DNA of 64,000 nt from Acholeplasmatales bacterium (GTDB lineage Bacteria > Bacillota_I > Bacilli_A > Acholeplasmatales > Anaeroplasmataceae): contig CAAGJD010000129.1 in assembly GCA_900770055.1 (NCBI GenBank), forward strand, positions 1 through 64,000. Reading direction: 5' to 3'. Made by a program: the position numbers and the translations under genes. This document shows, piece by piece, positions 17,901 to 26,400 of the stretch. The notes beneath the pieces were generated by a model. It was given only the letters and a program-made list of their open reading frames with translations, did no database searches and was not told the origin of the DNA. Position 1 is the stretch's first letter, and each line of letters begins with the position of its first letter.

Positions 17901-20900
17901 TTGAGTTCTTTAGGGATAAAGAAACTAAAGAGTGGAACAACACTTTACTGGGAATGTTATTTCATCCAAACCCACAAACAGGCAAATATAATGTAAGAGA
18001 TAACTTTGAATATATTAATATGCTTGCTTTTGGTGGTAATAAGGATGCTAACTCTATTGGACAGGCAAATAAACATACAATGCTTCAAGGATTTATTAGT
18101 ATGTATTATTCTGCTAATAATGATAGTGATGATAATACTTATGGATGGTATACTGGCCCACTAATATCAGATGTAGATGCTTGTGTAATGTATAAATTGC
18201 CTAGATTTACTGGAGCAGGATACCAACAACAGCTTATTACTCTAATTACTAAAGTTCTAGAACAGGAGATAGACAGAGTTAATGCTGTAGATAGTGGAGA
18301 TAACAATCTACAAATAGAGTTCTATAATGACAGTAAAAGCAATGCAAGAAAGTTTCAATTCTTTCCAGAATTAAATGCAAGAAGGGAAGAGATACTTAAT
18401 ACTCTTGGAGCTATGGCTAGTGATAGTGCTAAAGAATATGCAGAACAAAAGCAGGCTTATTTAGAAAGTATAATAGCTGAATTAATGCAAGAAAAAGTAT
18501 CTAGATTTCTAAATGAGTTTAGTGAAGAGGAAAAAGGTGTACTTTGGGCATCTATTACTAAGATTGCAAAGAAAAAACAAAGAGATGAAGAAAAATTAGC
18601 AGAAATTGAGGGTAGAGAAATTAAAACCTTAGAAGAGATATTTAAAGAAGAGTCTATTCCTAATAGTGAGAAGATAGAGATAGTAAATGAAAAGCTTGAA
18701 GAATTCTATTACAATAATTTCTTTATGCATTCTCAATTAATTCAAGTGTTAGGTGGAGACCTTGCTTATTATAAAAATTTTAGAGACTTTATAAAGAGAT
18801 TTAAGCAGGCTTATGCTTGTGGAGAAAGACTTTATGCTAGAGATGAGAAGGGAGAGCCTATAGTAGAACATTGTATGTACTCTGAGGATTTATATATGGT
18901 ATCAAATAGTTGGAGCAGCATTAATAAGTTGCTTTCTGCTGATAAAACCATGACTTCTTTAGAAAAATCAATACTTAGAGGAGCTATAAATGCATTTAAA
19001 AATATTAATTCTACTGATGGCCAGTCATTTAGAACTATGAAATCTTTCAAAAAGATATTTGAAGCAAGGGGAATGTGGACAGATGCTATGGAAGATGCAT
19101 ATAATCATATTAGAGAAGGTAAGTCTACTCCTGATGATTTTTTGACTCTATGGCACCCAATTAAACCTTTTGTATTTTCTTATGAAGCTAAAATGATTAA
19201 TGGAAGACTGGAGAAAGTACCTGTACAACATAAGAACTCAGAGTATTTGCTTAATGCTATATATTCGATGCTTAATGTTGCTATGAATAAATCTCCAGAA
19301 TTACAAGCCATTCATCAATTTATGGAGGATAATGATATTGATGTACTGCACTTCCATTCAGTAGTAAAGGAGGGTTTTTTTGGTGCTGTTGATATTAACC
19401 ATGATGAAAAAGCATTTAAGGAAGATTTCCCTAATAAGTCTTACAAAGAATACCTTGAACAACAATTAGAATTACTTAAAACAGGTAAAATATCCCAAGA
19501 ACAATATAATAAATCTATTTCTAAATATAGATTTAAGAATAAAGAGGCAGCATATAAAGCACTTCAAGAGCAAATGGGATCAAAAGATAATGAGGGTAAT
19601 ATAATTAAAGGGGAGGGCAATGCAATTAAGTTGGATGAAAATATGGACCATGTTATTCCACTTGATGATTATTTAATTGTACAACCTTCTGATGACCATT
19701 TAGTTGATCATGAAGCTCTGTTTGGCTCTCAGTTAAGAAATATTATACCTGCTGATTTACCAGACGATTTTACTCTTACTATTAATGGACAGACTTTAAA
19801 TAGAGAAGAGGCTGTTCAGTACTATAATACTATTATTGCAGACCAGTTATTAGACTCTTTTTCTAAGGTAGATAGGGAATTTTCTAACATAGAAAAACTA
19901 CAAAAAGCCCTATTAGCTAAAATGGAGAATAATCCTAAGTATGGTCCCGATGTAAAGCAGGCATTAGAGTTAAATGAAGATAAGACAGCATTTAAAATGC
20001 CATTTAATAGCCCTAACTTAACTAATAAGATTGAAGAGCTTATATTAAGCACTTTTAAAAATGCTATACAAAAACAAACTATTGATGGGGGAAATGTAGT
20101 TCTTGTATCTAATTATGGACTAAGTGATGAATTACATGTACAATGGAAAAATGCAAAAACTGGAAAGCTAATTACATCTAAAAAAGATCTGGAAAATACA
20201 CCAAAGGAAGATTTAGCGGTTGATCATATACCTTGCTATCTTCCCTATACTAAAAAAGATATGTTAAAGGACTTTTTAGTAGAACAGCCTGATGGTACTT
20301 TTATACTTGATTTTAAAAAGATGGAAAGTATATTGGGTGATGAGTCTAAAAAGTTATTAGAAATAATAGGTTATAGAATTCCTACTGAAGATAAATACTC
20401 TGCTATGCCTTTAAGAATATATGGGTTTATGCCATCTATTTCAGGTACTACTATAATGCTTCCTTCGGACATTATTACAATGTCTGGTACTGACTTTGAT
20501 ATAGATAAACTCTTCATAATGATTAGAAGTATAAGAAGAGAAACTCATAGAGCAGAATTAAGGCAGGCTTTTTTACAGTGGTTAAATAAAAATAATCCAT
20601 CAGGAGACGAAAGTTCAGCAGAATTGCTTAAAGGCCTATTGCTAAAGCAACTTAGTGAGGAAACAGATAATAAAGAAATAGAAGAGATTAAAAAAGCTAT
20701 TGAAGAACTTGAGTCTTCTAAAAATATTAATCTCTCAGAAGTTAAAAAACTACTTAGAAGTAATAAAGGATTAACTGAACAAGAGATAGCTTCTATGGAA
20801 GAGCAGAGTGAGCTTTTTAGTAAATTTATGGAAGAAATAGGTTTTAATTATGCTTATAAAAATCCTAAATATATTATTAAAAAGCCTAGAAAATTCTATA

Positions 20901-23485
20901 AAGATGGAAGGTTAGACCTTAATATGATGTCTAAAAGAGCTTCTAAAGATGAAAGAAATAATATGCTTATTGATGTTATATGGGGTGTTTTAACTTCCCC
21001 AGCAGGCTCTAGACTCTCAATGATGCCTGGTTCCTATAATAATGTTAGTCATGGTTCTAGACAACAAAGAATATTACATGATATTAATGCTCTTCAGAAG
21101 TTTTTATCAGATACAAAAATTCAAAAGAAATTACAGGATATTACAGGAAATAAAGATTATAAAGTTACTACGGAAAACCTATGGAAATCTTTAAATCTAC
21201 TTTCAACGAAGGATTTAGATGCTTTTTATGAAGAAAATGCAACTATTCAAAGTCCTATGGATATTTTAGATTATGTTGATAATCATAGAAATCTTATGGA
21301 TGGTAATGACCTTATTGGTAGATTTGCTGTGAACTCTAGTAATCACTATAAATTTCAATTCTTAAATCTTAAAATTAAACCACAGTATAGATTTAAAATT
21401 AATGGTATAGAAATAAAGAGTATTGACAGTGTTGATTCTCCTATCACTGGAGTTAAAATTGGTAGAATGTGTGCTGAATTTCAGGCTGCTTCTCCTGATA
21501 ATGGTAAAGACCCTTGTCTAGGAGACTTAGGTGCTAATAGAAAAACTGTATCAAGAATTAGTTTTTTACTAAGAATTGGACTTGATGCACAAAGTATTGG
21601 AATAATAAATACTTCTGATAAATTAGTCTCATTAGGTAAAACATTAAGTAAAATGTCTACACTGGGACTAAAAGGTACTAAAATAAATAATTTTGATCTT
21701 AATTTTGATAAAATTACTCAATACTTAGCAGACTATACTTTATTAGGAGAGGAAGGATTTTTAAATAAGTATGGTACTGGTGATTTCCAATATATCAAGG
21801 ATTATGCAGTATGGTTTGATACTATAGAAGGCCTTTCTAGTGAACTTAGTTCTGCCTCTATTATATCTAGAAGTGATAGTATTAATGGTGCCTTGAGTAT
21901 AAGTATTGCAGAAACTACTCAACAAAGACTCAAAGCTGAGGACTTTATTAAACTTACAAAAAGTCCAGATAAAATGATTGATGGTCTAGAAGAATTAATT
22001 GATATTGATTTAGATGCTACTAATACTTCTAAAGAAGAGCTTAGAAATAAAATTCTTGGAAGCAAAATACCTAGACTTCAAGCTTTTTATACTTTAGGGC
22101 ACAAAAGTGCAAGGTCTTTAGCTAAAAAATGGTTAGTACAAATGAATGATAATGTCTTTAATCTCGTTAAATTGCTTAGAGATGTGACTAAAGGCCCTTT
22201 AACTTATAATAGTGATATACCACTATTAAAGAAATTTTATAGTGAATTAACTATGTATATGATGTCTTACGATTCTATATTCTCAACTGATACTAGTGGT
22301 AGGACTTTAATGGAAAAGAGAAATTATTACTTACATGATTTCCCTATGAAATTAAAGCAGTATCTTGAAGAAAAAGATAATAATAATGAGTATAAGCATA
22401 AGAAAATAAGAAATCTTAATTTTATAAAAAGACTATCTAATTCTAATAGAGAGGGTATTAAATTTAAGAATGTAAATAAAATTACTCTACAATCTAGAAA
22501 GCACTATGTTGAGGAGTTAGAGTCATTACTTAATATTGGGCCTGAAGAAGCAGAATTAGCTATGGATTTATTTATGTATGCCTATTATGATAGTGGTTTA
22601 TCATTTAGACATAATAGCTTTGGTATATTCTTTACAACTGCATTTATGAGAGCTATACCTAGATATGTAAATAAATTACAAGAAGCTAATAACAGATTAC
22701 AATCAGATTCACAATTTGCTATTAATTTTGTATACCAGTTTATGCTTAATCATCCAGATATTATTCCTAAAATACGCAGTAATGACTATACTAAAGTAGA
22801 TAATAATACTATTAGAATACTTAGACAGGAAGATGGGTATTTTCCAAATAATATAGTGTCTGGTATTGATAGTTTGGGAGAACTTCTTAAAATAGTTAAA
22901 GTAGGTACGGATATTTATGTATTAGACAAAGGTAATACTCAAACTTCTTTAATCTATACTAAAATGACTGAAAGAGTTCCAAATGATACTCTTTTCTATG
23001 ATGCCTCAAAGAGTTTTGAAGAAATAGAATATAGTAAACTACAGGGTAGAGGATATATTACTAATATACCAAAAAAAGATAAAAATAAAAATAGTATGAA
23101 TAAGAAAAACATAAAGAATAGTGAAGTTCCTAATGATGAAAATGTGTCAAATTATGAAGTACCTAAAGAAAATGTATCTAGCTCTGATGTACCTAAAGAA
23201 GATATACTATTAGTTCCTACTGAAGGCACTTTAGGAGAAAATATAACAGATTCTGAAGTACCTAAAGACAATACTCCTAATGATGATGAGATTGCACAGC
23301 AGGCGGATGCTGTGGATGCAGTTGAATATACACTTAAAAAATTAGCTGAAGATGTTGAGATGGCACAAGCAGCAGTTTCTAATATGGCTAATTTAAATCA
23401 AAATGTTCCTGTAGAAAAGAAAAATGAAAAGGACATAAGTAATTTTGATGATGGACCAACTAACCTTTGTGTATCTAAAGATTAA
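14957..23485 (+). CDS. Giant virion RNA polymerase (crAss-type)
   Basis: The 2842-residue protein contains SGTDFDIDKLFIM, with Asp1846, Asp1848 and Asp1850 forming the DxDxD metal site. This site is shared by crAss-like virion RNA polymerases and the QDE-1 family of double-psi beta-barrel polymerases. In phage phi14:2 the related gp66 (about 2180 residues) is packaged, injected and transcribes early genes. This protein is larger. Residues about 115-310 look like a separate alpha/beta domain. A low-complexity tail (about residues 2690-2842) has repeated E/DVPK units. The promoter at 14888 and a 38-base leader precede it. The next gene starts 11 bases later, so the two large proteins are probably co-expressed late and co-packaged. 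Confidence 0.85.
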   Translation: MGFKCASLSLKELETIKKNFNASIQNNEQFERTANSALKRIKEMTSIGDLNDAEIITTASLILTENPGMSIETLLSPSNADILNRGIAAQRNKKSEELEAFNNPMISNAAVKVLKPTTRITKETVRSQPRTLFVIGENIQAYNIVAKALGRTPITVSGVEEITDKEQQRTLTHITSSNTQAVIRTNTNGDFNPNVIGLPVKPTAFKNGKFTNEDEDQFQESQEGEFIAAINQFCDEVLKLLSTEDFDKVVFPAEFASSLARLRKPLADKMVEILNNKLGIQSQAIRIFPKGSQNWKGEWYKIEISQKQVNKKSSNKSKSNSNTKNKEQKEALKSLEAERPILSADITEIKEEDLNILSKVLPDIEERKARVDFINTLFSANLTSIINYYKAELAKMSPEEKAARGFDYLEKGLTKGSVAQQRIFALTNIEQDGLSLTNYIFKSIKDTMNTIVTLMENPDAIFNPNDPKENQITNIEFVVNNIILRTTTDADGNSVPDGLLAVEFDNQAYDYGWNKEQKRQYAFRRARILAKAFKVMLDEKIFKALLKDVAFDLLFNEGIRLDFSGIPTQTREGEDDEDLNESNIDANKEGYMIKYRLLNPDKTMSVRMKSAFANLYLTRANPDGSWSYVYDDLGQRIRMNPSLAYYTILEEFSEMTKPEDLDTIMEDAVNTYPWLNSIYDKVVLNPYNANEYDPNFRKEFFTTFRKSAIPYGMTTFDGTFTRLNMDAKSETFLHEITKAYEGREVLGDNSIYNADGQCNESNVKKLANLVNFSAKYITVGNKIKKTAKTNEELKKDHSIAWAYDILTNKNSKYRTSKNIIDAIKLLQGLDKDHPKISLEAMLNNLGVNTANINLGGILPDVSELSEENTLNTVLNTVTDKHISKISAIIEAARVITNQSEGETGGFHKGDDLVAKFQSSYLSIGNALSMVSEAYTLATFRAPDGTDRFTYAAPDFISDFVNSVTSEDRESGSEYLEHNYGRFEFFRDKETKEWNNTLLGMLFHPNPQTGKYNVRDNFEYINMLAFGGNKDANSIGQANKHTMLQGFISMYYSANNDSDDNTYGWYTGPLISDVDACVMYKLPRFTGAGYQQQLITLITKVLEQEIDRVNAVDSGDNNLQIEFYNDSKSNARKFQFFPELNARREEILNTLGAMASDSAKEYAEQKQAYLESIIAELMQEKVSRFLNEFSEEEKGVLWASITKIAKKKQRDEEKLAEIEGREIKTLEEIFKEESIPNSEKIEIVNEKLEEFYYNNFFMHSQLIQVLGGDLAYYKNFRDFIKRFKQAYACGERLYARDEKGEPIVEHCMYSEDLYMVSNSWSSINKLLSADKTMTSLEKSILRGAINAFKNINSTDGQSFRTMKSFKKIFEARGMWTDAMEDAYNHIREGKSTPDDFLTLWHPIKPFVFSYEAKMINGRLEKVPVQHKNSEYLLNAIYSMLNVAMNKSPELQAIHQFMEDNDIDVLHFHSVVKEGFFGAVDINHDEKAFKEDFPNKSYKEYLEQQLELLKTGKISQEQYNKSISKYRFKNKEAAYKALQEQMGSKDNEGNIIKGEGNAIKLDENMDHVIPLDDYLIVQPSDDHLVDHEALFGSQLRNIIPADLPDDFTLTINGQTLNREEAVQYYNTIIADQLLDSFSKVDREFSNIEKLQKALLAKMENNPKYGPDVKQALELNEDKTAFKMPFNSPNLTNKIEELILSTFKNAIQKQTIDGGNVVLVSNYGLSDELHVQWKNAKTGKLITSKKDLENTPKEDLAVDHIPCYLPYTKKDMLKDFLVEQPDGTFILDFKKMESILGDESKKLLEIIGYRIPTEDKYSAMPLRIYGFMPSISGTTIMLPSDIITMSGTDFDIDKLFIMIRSIRRETHRAELRQAFLQWLNKNNPSGDESSAELLKGLLLKQLSEETDNKEIEEIKKAIEELESSKNINLSEVKKLLRSNKGLTEQEIASMEEQSELFSKFMEEIGFNYAYKNPKYIIKKPRKFYKDGRLDLNMMSKRASKDERNNMLIDVIWGVLTSPAGSRLSMMPGSYNNVSHGSRQQRILHDINALQKFLSDTKIQKKLQDITGNKDYKVTTENLWKSLNLLSTKDLDAFYEENATIQSPMDILDYVDNHRNLMDGNDLIGRFAVNSSNHYKFQFLNLKIKPQYRFKINGIEIKSIDSVDSPITGVKIGRMCAEFQAASPDNGKDPCLGDLGANRKTVSRISFLLRIGLDAQSIGIINTSDKLVSLGKTLSKMSTLGLKGTKINNFDLNFDKITQYLADYTLLGEEGFLNKYGTGDFQYIKDYAVWFDTIEGLSSELSSASIISRSDSINGALSISIAETTQQRLKAEDFIKLTKSPDKMIDGLEELIDIDLDATNTSKEELRNKILGSKIPRLQAFYTLGHKSARSLAKKWLVQMNDNVFNLVKLLRDVTKGPLTYNSDIPLLKKFYSELTMYMMSYDSIFSTDTSGRTLMEKRNYYLHDFPMKLKQYLEEKDNNNEYKHKKIRNLNFIKRLSNSNREGIKFKNVNKITLQSRKHYVEELESLLNIGPEEAELAMDLFMYAYYDSGLSFRHNSFGIFFTTAFMRAIPRYVNKLQEANNRLQSDSQFAINFVYQFMLNHPDIIPKIRSNDYTKVDNNTIRILRQEDGYFPNNIVSGIDSLGELLKIVKVGTDIYVLDKGNTQTSLIYTKMTERVPNDTLFYDASKSFEEIEYSKLQGRGYITNIPKKDKNKNSMNKKNIKNSEVPNDENVSNYEVPKENVSSSDVPKEDILLVPTEGTLGENITDSEVPKDNTPNDDEIAQQADAVDAVEYTLKKLAEDVEMAQAAVSNMANLNQNVPVEKKNEKDISNFDDGPTNLCVSKD

Positions 23486-23496
23486 ATTTTATTACT

Positions 23497-26400
23497 ATGA
23501 AAAAAGGATGTATTTATACGCCTGAAAGGGGAAGAGAGACATTTATAAAATTATCTAAAACTTTTGGCAGAAAAAGAGCTGTAGAAATATATGGCAAAAT
23601 TACTGGTTCAGATTTTCAAAGAGTATTTGGTGACTCAGTCTCATTTGATGAGACTGGGGTACCTACCTTTGAAAGTATTATGCAATTAAAAGAGATGCAA
23701 GACTTTATAGGCCAGGCTTCAATGGCTGATTATTTAAATAAACAGCAGCCACATGTGGATGATACTCTGGCAAACGTTTCTTTCTTAACTAAGAAAGCAG
23801 AAGAATTTAATAATAATAATGAAGATTATATTGCTATAGTAGATTATGATAGTAAAGGAGGCTTAACTTTAGATATACAACCTAGAAACGAAGAAACTAT
23901 AGCTATAGCATCTAATCAACAAGCTATCCAAAAAATAAATGAAAGAGCTTCTGAGATATTAGCTCCTCTTGGTATTAGCATAGATATGCTTGATAGTTAT
24001 CAGACATCTGTTGGTAGAGTTGGTCTTACTGAATTTACTAAAAGTAAAAATATTGCTGATGGATTTAGTGTACTTATGGCAGTAGCTAATAATATGGAAG
24101 GCAGCAATGCTATATCTGAAGAATTTGCTCACTTTATTATAGGAGTAATGAGAGAAAAGCCTTTAATAGAAAGAAGTATTAACTATTTAAAAGATGAATC
24201 TCATGCTAGAGAGGTATTAGGAGAAGAGTTTGATGATGTTTATGAGTATTATGACGGTAATATGGATTTAGTTGCTGAAGAAGCAGCAGGACATATATTT
24301 AAACAAGCTCTTCTAGACAGAATAAATAAAACTGATACAGTAAAGTCTACTCTTTTTAAAAGAATGGCTAACTTTATTATAAATCTATTTAAGAGATTAA
24401 ATCCAGCATACTATCAAGATAGTATTAATAGGATATATAAAGATTATAGTAAATTAGCTGATAAAGTGCTTTCAGGTAAAATTACTATTAAGAAGTCAGA
24501 TATTCAAAAGGCAAGAAGAGAAGCTTCATTTAATGCATTATCTGAAAGAGGGAAGGTACAAATTAAAATTCTTAAAGATATAATAGAAAGGGCATATAAA
24601 AGTGCTGCATTACAAGACAATCTTGATGATATAAATAAAGGGGACATAACTCAAAAAAGTGCTGCAAGAAAATTTGCAGAACAAGTAAAAGATGCTATAA
24701 CAAGGCATGTAAAAGAAGAAGAAACTATGGCTGCCATAGCTGAATTTCTCACATTAGCTCAAGAAAACATTAATGGATTATTTAACCAAATATCTAATCT
24801 TGAAGGTAAAAGTGCTAAGGATAAATTTACTATATTAAGAAATGCTCTTACTACTATACAATCTTATCAAGAGACTATAAATGAACTTGAAGCCACTACA
24901 TCGGAAGAATATATGTCTGATGAAGCAATAGCAGGGCAACAATTTATAGTGAGTGATATGTCAAATAGTCTTGAAGAGTTTGAAGTGGATAATGAAGAGT
25001 TGCCTATAGATACTACAAATAAGAGTGCTTCTGAAATTGCTAATATTATACAAGAAGAATCTAATAAATGGCAATTAAGTGATGATGAAACACATTATCA
25101 AAATACAGAAACAGGAGCAAAAAGTACTAGAGTAACTAAAACTATAGAAGCAGATAAAGAAGGTGAAGCTTTTAACCCTAAGGATCCATGGGCAACTCCA
25201 TCTACTAATATAGGTACTGGCATGGATGAGCTTACTAGAGATTTTTTAGAAAATAAAATTACTAAAGAAGCTGGTGGTAACTATACTATTAATGGGAAAC
25301 AATTAGATGAAATATATCCTAATGCTACTAGAGAAGCTTTAAATAAATTTGTAAAACAACTTGAGGAATTACGAAATAATCTTACAGCAAAAGGTATTAC
25401 ACTTATTTCAAGAGATATAATTGCTAACGGTACTATAGATACAATAGATGGTACAGGCAAAGTACATACTGTTAATGTTGCTGGTACTTTAGATTTACTT
25501 GGGTATGACGCTAATGGTAATTGGTATATCTATGATATGAAGACTCATAGAGGTATTGTAGATAGTAAAAAAGAGAAAAAATGGAGAAGGCAATTAAGTC
25601 TTTATAAACAATTTCTTGAAAATAAATATGGCATTAAAGTAAAAGAAATGGGTATCATACCTATTAAAGTAGAATATCCTGTTCCTGAAGGATATGGTAA
25701 TGGTACTACTAAATACACTGTAAGTAATGAGAGTAATGCTCCTGAATATAGTGGTAGAAGAAATAATCAACTTATAGCTAATGGTTCTGAGTTTAAAGAT
25801 GCTAATCCTGTTCTGGAAGAAATTAAACCTATAAAGGAGATTGATCTAGATATTCAATATAGGAAATTGGCGAATGACCATACTAATGGTATGGGAGGAG
25901 GAAGAGAACTATTAGTTAAAGCTGTTGCCAATACTAGAAAACTTTATGGTGAATTTTGTAAAAATTTTTCAGAAAAAGCAGTACCTGAGTTTTTAGAGTT
26001 CCTAAAACCCTTTGTAGGAGAAAATATAATAATAGCTGATGAATCTTGTCCAGGTAAATTTAAAACTGTATCTATAAAAAGTATTATTGAAAGTTCTAAG
26101 AGTGACGTTACTTTAATGCAAAGATGGTTTACCTCTATGGCTGATAATCCTGATGCTTTATTACAAATCTTTGATAAAGTAGTAAAGAGACAAAAAGACG
26201 AGTCTAGAATTAAAACTATAGAAAAAGCCCAAGAGATTTTAGCTTTAGGTAAACAATATGAAAAACTAGGTATTACATCTTATAATTGGATGTTTGAGGA
26301 AGATAAGAAAAACTATATAAATAAGGAATATGACTTAGCGGCTTATAATAAAGCTAAAGAAGCTAAACTAAAAGAACTAGATTCTCAATATGGAGAACGT

